NCBI GenBank assembly: GCA_946965045.2
Contig: OX337237.1
Coordinates: 2,480,001 to 2,544,000 of the forward strand
DNA: 64,000 nucleotides
Origin: Epithemia pelagica
Taxonomy: Eukaryota > Bacillariophyta > Bacillariophyceae > Surirellales > Surirellaceae
Direction: 5' to 3'
The position numbers and the translations under genes were made by a program. Shown here one piece after another: positions 40,363 through 51,964 of the stretch (positions are counted from its first letter, which is position 1; every line of letters begins with the position of its first letter). The notes below the pieces were generated by a model. That model saw only the letters and a list, made by a program, of their open reading frames with translations. It searched no databases and was not told the DNA's origin.

Positions 40363-41658
40363 TTGGAGAAGATGGATATGGAAAACCTTACTAGAGACCA
40401 GTTGATTGAGCGTCTGGAAAGGGCGATTGAGCGTCTGGAAAGGGCGGAGGCAAGGACGAAGGCGGCAAAGGAACGGGCGAACGAGGCAAAGGCTAGAGCT
40501 GATAAGGCCGAAGCGTTGAAAAATGGAACTTACTACGCAACAATAGTTGACGTTGTAGGACGTTTGGAAGAGGACATTCCAGAAGGTTCCTTGAGGTACG
40601 TTCGAAGACAAGCAAGATGTGATCGATTCTATAAGACGGCTATCGACGCAGTAGGGGCTGCGTATGATCGTCTCCATCCTTCAAGAGATGCATCACGTAC
40701 GTCAGGATACGACGAGGCTGAAGGAGATGAAAAAAAGAAGCGCAAACGGAGTCTTCAAGCCAATGGACTTGATGGGAAGAAGCAGGAGGCAGCAGAAATT
40801 GCTCAATTAGTCCCACACAGCCCCAAATGCTCGTCCCTCTATGGAGAATTATTGGAGGCCATGGTCGGTGTAGACTTTGAACAGCCGAAGAAACCAAGAC
40901 TGCAAGTCCTGGTCCATGGACTGCTGGGTCCAGATGGTAAGGAGAAAAAAACTGGAATCAAGCACTGCAGCACGAACCTGATTCGTGTCATGCACCAAAA
41001 GACTTTTATGGACCAGCACACCAGTCAAATTCTCATCCTGCCGATATTGACCGTTGACCAAGTATTGCGCTTTGGTGAACCCGGACATCATGACTGTTAT
41101 TCAATCGCAGTTCTTTGTGAGTCGCCTTACGTTTACAAACAGATGGTACTCACAGACGAGTACGAAATCTGTTCTCCCACCGATCTAGAGCGTGCCGTGG
41201 AAACATTGCGAAAGTTTACGTTTGCCGTTGCCGAACATGCCAGAGACAATGTCAAAGATGCAGACCTGGATTCGATAGTCTCGGAAAAGACTACGCTGCT
41301 TCCGGCACGTGGTTTTCTTAAGGTGTCAAAAGTTTTGACTGCCACCCTCCTTCCGACGGGGGACAAGCCGCCGCGCGTGTTGAAGTTGCCACTCGCGAAT
41401 GACGGAAAGGGAGCCACCACCTGTGACCCATGGTTGCTTTGCCTAAAGAGTGCAATTATGTACTCCAGCTTTTGTGGAAATAAGCTCCTCCCTGGGTGCT
41501 TTGCGCCACCCGCCACAGTATTCTCTTCGACTCACGATTCCTGGATAAGTTTCTCTCACGAAACCTGTGATTTAGTTTTGAACCGTGTACCCAATGAAGT
41601 AAATGCTCCCAGTATGGCTGTAGACGCAGCTTCGGAAATTAGCAGCTGTGCATCCTAA
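40363..41658 (+). CDS. Coiled-coil protein, possibly HNH-nuclease-like
   Basis: 431 residues, not firmly recognised. A charged coiled coil of E-R-L-E-R repeats (about residues 10-55; the first has an exact ERLERAIERLERAE repetition) is followed by a basic region (KKKRKR, about 125). The folded part (about 145-400) has AEIAQLVPHSPKCSSLYG. That spacing recalls the A-H-L-x-P-x-S step of fungal HNH_2 proteins, but the His is replaced by Gln and no second zinc or metal pair is evident. KHCSTNLIRVMHQKTFMDQ and ILILPILTVDQVL follow. It may be a degenerate nuclease-like family that is multicopy in diatoms; that is inference. The frame is intact and the start is the first Met. Confidence 0.45.
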   Translation: MEKMDMENLTRDQLIERLERAIERLERAEARTKAAKERANEAKARADKAEALKNGTYYATIVDVVGRLEEDIPEGSLRYVRRQARCDRFYKTAIDAVGAAYDRLHPSRDASRTSGYDEAEGDEKKKRKRSLQANGLDGKKQEAAEIAQLVPHSPKCSSLYGELLEAMVGVDFEQPKKPRLQVLVHGLLGPDGKEKKTGIKHCSTNLIRVMHQKTFMDQHTSQILILPILTVDQVLRFGEPGHHDCYSIAVLCESPYVYKQMVLTDEYEICSPTDLERAVETLRKFTFAVAEHARDNVKDADLDSIVSEKTTLLPARGFLKVSKVLTATLLPTGDKPPRVLKLPLANDGKGATTCDPWLLCLKSAIMYSSFCGNKLLPGCFAPPATVFSSTHDSWISFSHETCDLVLNRVPNEVNAPSMAVDAASEISSCAS

Positions 41659-42526
41659 TGGATTATCGAAGAGAATTGAAAACGAGTGGGATCATTGTAC
41701 AAGGGTCTTGCACAGGAGAAAGCAGACGGAAAATGAAGCCAGGATTGAAAAAGTCGCTCCAAGCCGATGAAAACGCGTACAAAGCCGTTTGGAGCGAAAG
41801 TAAGGACCGCGGCATTGCTTAGACAACACAGTAGAAAAGGGGTCTGGGCTGCTATATATTGCTGCAGCAACCGGAATGAAATTACTCTACGAAAAGCCAA
41901 TGATGGTTCTATTCCTAAAACTTAGATCAAAGTGGTGGATTTTTAGTTTTTCAGAAGTCTAACAACTGGCAGTTTCTCCCTCGGTTACAAGTGATGTCGA
42001 TCTTTCCAGCTACTGCGGTAGGTAGGGGAATGTTTCATGGCCATTACGCAATCTTGAAGATGTATTTGTTTCTCGGAGATGGACAAAGCCTAGCCAACTC
42101 TCTTCTTACAATACGAGTAGAGTATACTAGTAGACATAGATTTGGGATCTTGTTCATGCACAGGAGAGACGAATACGAGTAATAACAACCAAAACTGAAA
42201 CGCCAGGAGATCGTGGGACCGTCGGCCTTGTGAGTAGGGCAGAGCTGGATTAATGGTTTCAAAGTCCACAAAATGCCATGGATACTCCCATTGTTCGATG
42301 GTGTTCAGTATATCGTCCTTGTCTATAGCAACTTATCCTCCTCCTACAAGCGCATGTCGGCTGCGTAGTAAAGTTTTTGTTCTTGTTTGTCTCCTGGACT
42401 TGGTACCAAAGGCGTTGCGACCTAGTCATACCCTGCTTCTCTTTTTTCGCGACAAAGTCGTGGCCATTGGCGTCGTTGATACCCAAATCGATCGCATCGA
42501 GATTTTCTATAAAGTACCACTGCTTT
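41659..42526. other. Intergenic
   Basis: No gene is seen; short open frames only. It may include the lost 3' part of the fragmentary gene that follows on the minus strand. Confidence 0.4.
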
Positions 42527-43477
42527 TCAATGAAGACTTTGACCTGTTTGGAGATAACAGAATGAAGACTTTGACCTGTTTGGAGGTAACAGTCCATAAA
42601 TCCACAGCTGGTCATTGATTTGATGAGTTCCCGATTGGTACATCCATGTCCTTATCAAGATAACCGACGGTAGGTCCACTCTAGGGTTAGCTTCATCCCA
42701 GCACTCCTGAAACCCTGATATCAAAGTGTCTTTGTTTCCGTTGACGTTTATATCTGTGAAGTCGTTCGTTGCGCAAGGATCGAATCTGTAATCACATGAA
42801 CGACATTGTGTGCCGATGGGTGGAGCGATATGAGACACTTGGCGATTACCACCTTCAGCCTCGTGGGTGGATTCCCGATCGAACCGAGCCCATCAATAAA
42901 CTGCACTTTCGAAGGTAGTGGCTTCTTCTTTTGGATTCTCAATCGTTGGAGGGAAAGTGAATTCTTCCTCATTTCGCAAAGCCATCAACGTCCAAATGCT
43001 GCACCAACATCTCGCCCTTGTCGACGATCAGTTGACTTGGCGCTGGATCCATCTCTAACGACAGTGATCCTTCACCGTAGGAGGGAAAGCTCGCTTTAAA
43101 GAGGTGTGCATTCAAATTGGGAATTTGCGTATTGATTCTAGCCTTACCGGGTAGGACTAGCCTTGCCTTGATGCGATCGAAACAGTTTGGTTGCGAGGCT
43201 GAACCAAATGCTTGTTCAAGTACATACTTCGGAAAAGCGACATCTCGAATATAGGGAACATACGTTGAACGAATTGACTTCTTGTTTTCCCCAATATGCT
43301 TGCGTCAACGTCTTGATGTTGTTCTCCTGTTGGTATTGAGGCTGACGAGTCCCAAGACTTTGCCTTGACTTCCAACACATGCAACTCATACCCGATAGTG
43401 TTGTCATTGCGGCGAATCGGCACCTTTCTCAAAATATCAGCGCGAACAAGAAGCGGCCCTGAGCCTTCCAAAAGCAC
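42527..43477 (-). pseudogene. PD-(D/E)XK nuclease-like (DUF2779-type) remnant
   Basis: Two open pieces lie in the same frame. The first (43477-43157) reads LLVRADILRK and, after 20 residues, ELHVLEVKAKSWDS. This gives the D...E-x-K order of a PD-(D/E)XK nuclease, with RSQFVQRMFP beyond. The second (42838-42527) reads IGTQCRSCDYRFDPC, then SGFQECWDEA, like the Cys cluster and C-W end of DUF2779 proteins. The sequence in between (about 320 bp) is not open in that frame and no clear introns were found. A 32-bp tandem duplication (42529-42592) damages the 3' side. It is likely a decayed gene; family assignment is tentative. Confidence 0.35.
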
Positions 43478-43916
43478 CCTCTGGTGACGATGACTCTTGC
43501 GTTAGCAGTGACGTTGTCTCTGTGGCCATATCTTCCAACGATGTTTGATCAGCTTCCCATGCCGACTGTAGAGACCAACCTCATGCCATTTTTGATTGAT
43601 CAATTAGGTTATGGGTTTCGTTTCAAGTGTCCTTCGGGCGGTAACTATTACCCCCAAGCCACAGTGAGTTTTCGGTCGCTCGTAATTTCATTTTGAAACA
43701 TAAAAATAACGGCCTTCACGATTACCCAAGACGCTAGGGAGTATGTTTACGTGTCGCCTCACCCCTTACCCCTTACCCTAACCGAACAATCACAATGTCT
43801 GCCATTTGTGGTCAGTGGTCTGGTCGCGTTTGGAGTCATGTCCCCCCACAAAACAAGAAAAATCGACGCTAACAAGAAAAAATGAATTTCTTTTTTCATG
43901 TCAAATACTCCTATGC
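43478..43916. other. Upstream of the SNARE-like gene
   Basis: A 70-codon plus-strand frame (43484-43696) has no recognisable features. A short accccttaccccttaccctaacc stretch (43761-43782) superficially resembles telomere repeat but is only a few units long. The promoter of the next gene should lie here. Confidence 0.45.
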
Positions 43917-46900
43917 ATGACTGCAGCCATGGCCAACGGAACCGTTCCCCATGCACCCTATTACGATGATCGAAGGGCTAGCAGAGACGACAACGATGAG
44001 GAGTTTCGGACCATTTATATTGAACTGATGCGCGTCCTTCATGTCATGGAGCAAGAGTTCAACAACAGCCATGACGCTCACCACCCTCCAACCATTGCCT
44101 CAAAGAGTCACCCGTCCTCATGGTATCCTGCCCGAATCCACTATTGCCGGTCTCTTTGCCACCAACTCCAACAACTTGATGTACAAAAGAATGGGTCGTG
44201 GACACGAACTGTGGCATCCGTACAAGAGAGAGTGGAAGCCGTCTGCCGACAATCGGAAGAGCAACTACTCCTGGGAGAGTCCACCACCCAAGGACGAGCA
44301 GCAACCAACGCTATGACTGATTCCAACCAAATCCTACGACAACTCTTGTATCCATCCAAGAGCGAGACAGGTCAGACAGCGGAGGAATCTCCTGTGTCAT
44401 CCATCCACCGAAGAGAAAGCTGGGATGACGGCGCCATGGCGACATCGTCTTCCAAGGACACGTATGAAAATGACAAGGAGACTGACGCTCCTCCTGCTGT
44501 GCACAGTAAGGAAGGAGAAAATGACGTGCCATCCATGGTGATAAGTCCGGAAGACCTTCAGGAACAGCAACGTGAACAAATGGAAGAAGCCATTCGTGCC
44601 ATGGCCTCGCAAATGAAACAGGAAACGGAGCGGATTCATCAAACATTGCGGAGTCAAGCCGCCAATCTGGACGAACTGGAACAAGTGACAACCGAAAATG
44701 TCGAGGCCGTTTCCCAAGTGGCGCAAGATGTTTCGGAACACGTACGACAAGGATGGACGAAATCCTTGGGAACCTGGACAATGCTCTTTGTTTTGGTGGG
44801 AGTCTTTGTGTTGACTCTACTCATCATTCTCATGGCACCCAAACGACGCGATGTACCCTGTTTCTTCTTTTTCTGTGATTCGTACTCGCATTCGACCGTT
44901 CCGGCACCTGCCACCAACAGTGATCAATTTTGTCGCATCTTACCCAATGGCGAACAAGAGTGCTTGGCGGGGGAATCCTTGGTCCGAGAAAAAGACCATA
45001 TGGACAAGGCTTTGCTGGATCACGACCGGATGGATCAGGACATTGACGATGAAAGCCAAGGCGAATCAAACTATGTGGAGGCGCGGAACAATGATGACGA
45101 TGAAAGGGCCAAACTGGATCGCTTGCTCGACGATAAAGATTGGAACGAGGAGACCGAAGAAGCAATAGACGATTCAGAGGGTTTAGATGAAAATAACAAA
45201 GATTATGAGACCGAATATGATGAAAATGACAAGGCTGAGCTAGATCGCTTGCTCGACCAAGACTTGAACGAGGAAAGCAAAGAAGAAGAAGACGATGACG
45301 ATTATTCAGAGTTTTCAAACCGTGCCGAAGAATATTGGTCGGAATATGATCCAAGTGACAAGGCCGAGCTGGATCGTTTACTCGACAAAGAATTGTACGG
45401 TGAGACCGAAGAAGAAGAAAAAGAGGAAGAAGTCGATCCAGATTTGTCAGACCATGATGAAGATTATGAATATGATCAGGATGACGAACTGGATCGTTTG
45501 CTCGATGAAAACTTGAATGGGGAAACAGAAGAAACAGAAAACGAAGCAGAGTTTTCAGACGAGAACGAAGATTATGAAGTGCAATATAGTCAAGATGACA
45601 AGGCCGAACTGGATCGCTTGCTTGATCAAGGCTTGGACCACGAAACAGAAGAAGCAGAAGATGAAACAGAAGAAGCAGACCAGCACGGAGGATATGAAGT
45701 GCAATATGATCAAGATGACAAGGCCGAACTGGATCGCTTGCTCGACGAGGAATTGAACGATGAGACCGAAGAAACAGAAAACGAAGCAGAGTTTTCAGAC
45801 GAGGAGGAAGATTATGAAACGCAAGATGAACAAGGCTCCGTCGAAGAGGACGTGAACGGTGAAACCGAGGACAATTCCGAGTTTTCGGACCATGACGAAG
45901 AAGATGTGGTGGAAAATGATGAAGATAGCAATGCTGAACTTGATGGCGTGGTCTACGAGAACTTGAACGATGAGACCGAAGACGCAGAAAACGACCATGA
46001 CCAAGACAATGAGTCGGAATATGATTCAGATGACAAGGCCGAACTGGATCGCTTGCTTGATGAGCAATTTAACGCTGAGACCGAAGAAGAAAAAGGCGAT
46101 CCAGCGTTGGTGGACCATGAGGGAGAACATGAGTCCGAATATGATCCAGCTGATAACGCCGAACTGGAGCAATCTGTTGACGAGGAACTGAACGATGAGA
46201 CTGAAGAAGAAAAAGACGATTCAGCGATGTCGGACCACGGAGAAGGAGATGATCAGCCAGCAAGCAACGGGGCTGGAGGAATGCTAGAGAACGAAGGGGT
46301 TGTCCCTCATGGAGATAAAGAAATGCGGACGGTTGAAATTGAAGATCATATTATGCCTCACAGCGAAGGCGATGGCATAGTATTGACAGAGGAGGTCGAA
46401 GTGGGAATGGATGGAGAATTGATTGATATGCCAACAAGGGCCATCTCGGAGAACGAGGTCATCTCGGAGACCGAAATGTCAGCAGTGAGAGATGAGGATC
46501 ACGATGTGGAAAGTGTGGATTCTCAAGATGACGAGTATTTCACTCAAGATGAGACCACGACTGAGCATATGGAAGCTTCTGCGATGGCGACGAATGGTGA
46601 AAGAGATGAGGAAACGACTAACTCAAATCATAACGATTCCATGGAGCAAGACAAAGAAGAGAGAACCGAACTGCATGAAGCAATTGGTCGTGATGGAGAG
46701 CATATTATTTATGAACGAAGCGACAATGACATGATTTTGACAGACGAAACAGACGTGGAAGTAGACAGAGAACCTGCTGATGATCCTAAAGCCTCTACAT
46801 ATGAAGATGAGGATGTTCAAGACCCCAAAGGCGAAGAAAAGCAAAAGAGCGATGAATATCAGAACGAAAATGACCATGATCTGTATGATGTGGATGCGAC

Positions 46901-47381
46901 TGCGGAAGAAGCGCACCAAGTACGAGAGGGAGTGATTGCAGATGACGACTCCAGAAATGAGAATACAACCCCCAACGATGATGAGAGCATAAGCGGGAAC
47001 GAACAGCAGAGCATGAACGCATCGAGTGAAGCCACGAACAGTGAGGACCCCGAAATGGATGCTTCGCCAGATGAGATTCCACTGTTTCGAAACAAGCCTT
47101 TCTCTCCCGAGGACGTTCGCAAAGCGGCGGCGTATGGTGACGTGGAATCTTTGGAAGGATATCTAAAGATTCGATCGGATTGGGGCCAAAGTGCGGATCA
47201 AAACGCATGGACAGCTTGGCATCTCGCAGCCCGAAGAGGCGACACAAATGCCATTGCGATATTGAAGAAAGCCTTTGGTGGCATTTCTACACTTAGAAGT
47301 GTAGATGGCCTTACTGCCCTTGATGTGGCTATCGGACACTGGGGAAGGGATCATGTGATCACGCAGATGCTGTCAAGTTGA
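43917..47381 (+). CDS. Use1-like SNARE with giant acidic repeat domain and ankyrin repeats
   Basis: 1,154 residues in one open frame. N-terminal helical region (1-200); a Use1-type SNARE-like helix (about 211-285: LQEQQREQMEEAIRAMASQM and on to NVEAVSQVAQDVSEHV); a single membrane segment (about 288-308, MLFVLVGVFVLTLLIILM) followed by KRR. In ordinary Use1, an ER SNARE for Golgi-to-ER traffic, the protein ends here. This one continues for about 845 residues. There are roughly ten acidic repeats (about 395-775) built on DKAELDRLLDE followed by E-T-E-E runs, a further acidic stretch, and a C-terminal ankyrin-like pair (about 1061-1150: DVRKAAAYGDVESLEGYL, AWHLAARRGDTNAIAILKKA, LTALDVAIGH). By SNARE topology all of this would be in the ER lumen. 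The start at 43917 was chosen over a longer frame from 43806. Confidence 0.6.
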   Translation: MTAAMANGTVPHAPYYDDRRASRDDNDEEFRTIYIELMRVLHVMEQEFNNSHDAHHPPTIASKSHPSSWYPARIHYCRSLCHQLQQLDVQKNGSWTRTVASVQERVEAVCRQSEEQLLLGESTTQGRAATNAMTDSNQILRQLLYPSKSETGQTAEESPVSSIHRRESWDDGAMATSSSKDTYENDKETDAPPAVHSKEGENDVPSMVISPEDLQEQQREQMEEAIRAMASQMKQETERIHQTLRSQAANLDELEQVTTENVEAVSQVAQDVSEHVRQGWTKSLGTWTMLFVLVGVFVLTLLIILMAPKRRDVPCFFFFCDSYSHSTVPAPATNSDQFCRILPNGEQECLAGESLVREKDHMDKALLDHDRMDQDIDDESQGESNYVEARNNDDDERAKLDRLLDDKDWNEETEEAIDDSEGLDENNKDYETEYDENDKAELDRLLDQDLNEESKEEEDDDDYSEFSNRAEEYWSEYDPSDKAELDRLLDKELYGETEEEEKEEEVDPDLSDHDEDYEYDQDDELDRLLDENLNGETEETENEAEFSDENEDYEVQYSQDDKAELDRLLDQGLDHETEEAEDETEEADQHGGYEVQYDQDDKAELDRLLDEELNDETEETENEAEFSDEEEDYETQDEQGSVEEDVNGETEDNSEFSDHDEEDVVENDEDSNAELDGVVYENLNDETEDAENDHDQDNESEYDSDDKAELDRLLDEQFNAETEEEKGDPALVDHEGEHESEYDPADNAELEQSVDEELNDETEEEKDDSAMSDHGEGDDQPASNGAGGMLENEGVVPHGDKEMRTVEIEDHIMPHSEGDGIVLTEEVEVGMDGELIDMPTRAISENEVISETEMSAVRDEDHDVESVDSQDDEYFTQDETTTEHMEASAMATNGERDEETTNSNHNDSMEQDKEERTELHEAIGRDGEHIIYERSDNDMILTDETDVEVDREPADDPKASTYEDEDVQDPKGEEKQKSDEYQNENDHDLYDVDATAEEAHQVREGVIADDDSRNENTTPNDDESISGNEQQSMNASSEATNSEDPEMDASPDEIPLFRNKPFSPEDVRKAAAYGDVESLEGYLKIRSDWGQSADQNAWTAWHLAARRGDTNAIAILKKAFGGISTLRSVDGLTALDVAIGHWGRDHVITQMLSS
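45100..46245 (+). repeat. In-gene acidic repeat array, about ten units of 30-43 codons
   Basis: Units begin with (D)DKAELDRLLD and continue with L-N-x-E-T-E-E-x-E and a Y-E-x-x-Y-D end. The clearest unit starts are near 45103, 45229, 45358, 45481, 45598, 45718 and 46030. The third and last units are more diverged. At DNA level the phrase gacaaggccgaactggatcgcttgct recurs almost unchanged (45597, 45717, 46032), so recent unequal duplication is likely. Confidence 0.85.
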
Positions 47382-47698
47382 TCAGTGTATATACCGTGCA
47401 TTTCTTTCAAATCGTTGCCGCTACAGACAGTTTTTGTCGCTATTGGAGATCGGGATTTACCGTGTAGGCGGGGCTAAGACACAATGAGGAGAATTCCAAC
47501 ATCATAAAAGCAGTTGATGATGAGGTTAACAAAACCCATTTCTACCTAACCCAGCATCGTCGGGATAGCCGTTGAAGTCGCTGACAGTCAGTAAGAAGTC
47601 GATTGGGGAGGTTTGTGTGTGCCGAGTGCCGAACTCAGATCTGATGAACTCACATGAAAGCTACGTAAGGTTGGACCGATAAAAATTGCGTTCCTTTA
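47382..47698. other. Convergent intergenic region
   Basis: Between the SNARE-like gene (plus) and the Rieske pseudogene (minus). Nothing is recognised. Confidence 0.5.
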
Positions 47699-49641
47699 TT
47701 AATAGCGATATGTTTGTTCCAAAATATGATTGCTTCCGTCGCTGTCGCCTGTCGAGAAAAATGCCTCTTGCAACCGTCGACATTTGTTTGATAGAGATCC
47801 AAATGTCACTGAGAATACAAGGGAGATAAGAGCGGCTGCATAGAGTATGGATCGATTGGCAATGGCACGACGTCCTAGTAATAATGGTACTGCATTTGAC
47901 ACGAGGCCGTACACAGCCCCCATTGCACTCGTTGCCAAGGATATGGTAGACAAGCGTCCGAAACGTTGTTCCCAATTGGCCGCTTGTCGTCGTACCGCAT
48001 GACATTGAGGAGAAAACTTGCCGTGCGAATCCCAAATGGACATGGGTCGAACAGATGTACCAGGGGAACTTTGTGTTGAACGGTTGCCAGTCAAGGCATG
48101 CAAAGGAAAGGGTCCTCCATTACCAAATTTCTGCATCCAACGTTGCAAGGCGGCAACTCCTGCATCACTGGGTGTGACAACCAAATCATCCCACGAAGAT
48201 CACCGACCAGTGCGACTATCACCATATTCTTGTTGTCGTGCTGTCCAATCGGCTACTTTGCGTTCATCTTGTCCTTGCATTGTCCACATGTCTTGTTTTC
48301 CAAAGCGTACCCGGAAGTCCGACAAGAGAAGAAAAACGTGCAGCCAATTTCCCACCATTTGTCGTACCGAGGAGGGTAACAAAAGCCTTTGTACTCGATC
48401 CAGTCGCTTTAAAAAGGGCGAACTGGGGAGTTTAAAATAGCCATGGTGGTTGTCGTCGTGGGGGAATTGGGAACAAAGTACAGGCGAGCCGCAAACGCTC
48501 CGGGAGACGACACAACAGTGGTACAGGGAGGAATAAATTGTCGTGTCGACATGCTGGAAACGTTGGCGGGGGAATCCAGCTTGGATTTCATGTAGGGAGA
48601 ATGTTCGAGGGTAAAGCCTTCTTCTGGGATCAAGGAGGTATTGGTGATTTGATAAACTTGCATGGGTTGAGCATTCTCGGGGGAATAGGCCATTCCCGTT
48701 CCCGGTGCTTGAGTTCCTTCATGGACAAAGGGTGCATGAGAGGGATCCAAAGAGTTTTCCAACATGGACAAGTACGAAATCGGCCATGTAGAAAAGATCC
48801 AAACGAGAGTTGATGACTCCAATTCCTCTTGAGGAACGGCAGCATTTACCGGGATCTCGGGAAGACTCTTCGTGCTGGATGCTGACAGATAGAATGGATC
48901 CATAAACACCCATAGCATCCCACCGGATTCTCGCACTGGATACGATAACACTCGGATCCGACTCGTTGGACCACTGCTAGACTCGGAGCTAGGTGGTATC
49001 TGCATGGGTATTTTCGTGCAGGATCCTTGTGCATCATACTCCCATCCATGGTATCGACAGGCGAGCGAAGATTCTGACGATTCCGAGTCAGCATCTGGTG
49101 GCACTACCTTGCCAGTTGACAAGGGCGCTCTTCGATGGGGACAAGTGTCTTGCAACACAGAATATTGGTTGTCACTAGATTTCCACAAGACGAGCTTTTG
49201 ATCTAACATGTCAAAGGCGAGTGGCTTGGTTTCCAAATCCAGTCCCTTGGCATACGAAGCAGGCAGAATAGGATACCATTGCTGCGTCCAAACAAATTTG
49301 TTGTCGTCTTTTTCTGCCTCAAGGTTTGCATCCAAACCAGATTGTTGAGATTGTATGTTGATGGGTTCTTGAGGCTCAAAAGCAGCCGCATCGGCTGTTG
49401 GCCTGGTAACGGAAGGGATGGCGGTGAAAGGAGTACGAGTTTTCCCTTTTACCATGATACGTCCAGAGGATGTGCGCGAATCTGGACCACAGCGACCCCG
49501 AGAATCCCTTTCACAAAAAGAATCACTACAAGAACTGCGTGGAACCACAAAGCCAGTTACAACACAGAGAACCGAGCCGCTGCCAACAACGGCCAGAATA
49601 GCCAACGCTGCTGGTAGTTGCGCCAAGACTGAAGGATTCAT
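47699..49641 (-). pseudogene. PAO-like Rieske oxygenase, copy 1 (dead)
   Basis: Starts with a signal-like leader and VTGFVVP (plastid motif with Phe), then the Rieske domain with DTCPHRRAPL and LACRYHGWEYD (the C-x-H...C-x2-H cluster). The mononuclear iron domain has ENSLDPSHAPFVHEG. The family (pheophorbide a oxygenase, Tic55, PTC52) works in plastid envelopes on tetrapyrroles. Two lesions are seen against copy 2. One T is missing from a run at about 48420, which ends the frame at 48409. A TGA stands at 48185-48187 where copy 2 has a CGA Arg codon. The redox C-x-x-C of the C-terminal region, CPQC in copy 2, reads SPQC. Two C-terminal hydrophobic segments are still recognisable. Confidence 0.8.
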
Positions 49642-50219
49642 GCTTCTCTAGTAACAATGCAACGACTTTCTTGACGAATCCGATCTCTCAACAGATTTGT
49701 GAGGTGAGCGGCGAGAGCGTGGTCATGCCCTGGATCTCATTCTCCTACATTACCTGAAAAAAAACATTCTCCTGCATTACCTCTAAGCGGTCAGAAGTTA
49801 ATGGGTCGCTTGTGTGTCGTCCTTTTGGTAACAAAAGTATTACTATTGTAAACATCGTATTTCGATCACTAATCCTCATGACTCACCCCCGCTGAGGGAT
49901 ACAAAATCGCCGTACGCCGTATAATAGATAGAGAGTGCCTTGTGGTCAGTGAAGACGGAGACAGAAAATCGATGGAGTTCTAGAAAATCTGACGTCATGT
50001 ACCTCTTGATTAGGCTCAGAACAGAATAACAGAAAAGGCTATGGAAGCTAGGAGTAGCCCTCTAGAGTAGGAGTAATACATCTCTACTCTCTACTCCTAC
50101 TACCATAAGCTAAGAGTTCCTTCCCCCACCGCCTAATAGAGATACTGGAAATCATTGAAGACGGGTTTCATTGTTTGTGCGCTTTATGATTTGTTGTTGT
50201 CAAGTGTTCGTCAATGTTT
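49642..50219. other. Intergenic between tandem Rieske genes
   Basis: No gene. Short clustered repeats of cctctagagtaggag/tctactcctac type (50069-50104) can pair as a small hairpin. It holds the promoter side of copy 1 and the 3' side of copy 2. Confidence 0.5.
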
Positions 50220-51931
50220 TCATGAATCATACTGGTAGGTTAGTTCCAAAATTTGATTTCTCCCACCCGAATCTCCGGTTCGAAAGAATCGTTGTTGAAT
50301 TCGTCGACAACGTTCCGAGAGCGTTCGAAAAGTCACCGACAAGACGACAGACACCAGGGAGGTGGTATAGACCAAGGACAAGGACGAGCGCATGATCGCC
50401 ATGCCGCGGTTGGTGGCAACTAGGGTACTGTACAGGGCTCCCAACACACTCAACGCCAAGGACACGGTGGAGGCTTGGCCCAAACGTTGTTCCAACCACG
50501 CCGCTTGCCGTCGGACGGCACGACATTGGGGACAAAATTTGCCACGGGACTCCCACAAGGACATGGGCCGAACGGCGTGTGCCGAAGAACTGGTAGCTGG
50601 AGTCGGATTGGACAACAAATTGTGCAAGGGAAACGGTCCTCCGTTGCCAAATTTCTTCATCCATCGTTGCAACGTTGCCACTCCGGTATCGCTGGGTGTC
50701 ACAACCATATCATCCCAGGATGATCGACGACCACCTATGCGACTTTGGTCATGAATGTCTTGATGTTGTCGTCTTAAATCGGCCAGTTTCCGTTCATCTT
50801 GGCCTTGCATGGTCCACATGTCTTGTTTCCCAAATTGATCTTGTCCCTCCGCCATGAGTCCGGAGACATGCCGCCAATTGGCTAGTGTTGTGCGCCAGGC
50901 AGGAGGCAAAAGCCTCTTTTGGAGAAAGTCCAGTGGTTTTGACTTTGTTGTGGGTGTGCTGGGAAGTTTCATGAAACCAATTGTTGTGGTCGTTGTGGCG
51001 GTATTTGGGACAAAGTACAACCGTCCACTGAAAAAGGGAGGACTGGAAAATATATTGGTACAGGGAGGCAAAAATCGACGGACCGTCATCAAGGGAGGAG
51101 CAGTAGCATTGACGGGAAGTTTGGATTTGAGATATGGAGAATGCTCCAAGGCAAATCCATCCGTGACCGTCATGGGTGTGGTAACACGATAAATTTGCAT
51201 CGGTTGAGCGTTGTCGGGGGAATAAGTCATGCCACCAGGCGCTCCAAACCCTTCATGAACAAAGGGCGCATGAGAGGGATCTAACGAATTCTCCAGCATG
51301 GACAAGTACGAAATCGGCCATGCAGAATGGATCCAAATTCCTGCTGAAGAGTTGAATTCGTCTTGAGACATGACGGATTCCTCTGGAATCTCGGGAAGAG
51401 TATTCGTGCTTGACGATGACAGGTAGAAAGGATCCATAAATACCCACAACAAACCACCTGCTTCCCGTACCGGATACGACAACACTCGGATCCGACTCGA
51501 TGGTCCACCGCTCGACTCGGAGGTCGGTGGTAACTGCATAGGTATTTTCGTGCAAGATCCTTTTGCATCAAACTCCCATCCATGGTATCGACAGGCGAGC
51601 GAAGATTCTGACGATTCTGATCCAGAAATTGGCCGAACCACCTTGCCAGTCGACAAGGGGGCTCTTCGATGGGGACAAGTGTCTTGCAACACAGAGTAAT
51701 TATTGTCACTAGACTTCCACAAGACGAGCTTTTGATCTAGCATGTCAAAGGCCAGCGGCTTGGTTTCCAAGTCCAATCCATTGACAGACGAAACAGGCAA
51801 GATTGGATACCACTGCTGCGTCCACACAAATTTCTCCTTTTCTCCTCCTCCTCTACATTGCTAGAATCTTGTGCATTGTTGGTAACTTCTTGCATCAATG
51901 GGTTTGGTTCTTGTTGGATCGAGGCAAGCGC

Positions 51932-51964
<33 letters not shown>

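Noticed and set aside
39955-40677. Minus-strand open frame of 240 codons
   Set aside because: The N-terminal half is antisense to the repetitive E-R-L-E-R coiled coil of the plus-strand gene, and the rest matches nothing known. It is kept only as a remark in the gap entry.
43761-43783. Telomere-like ccctaacc stretch
   Set aside because: It is only about 20 bp and irregular; genes continue on both sides.
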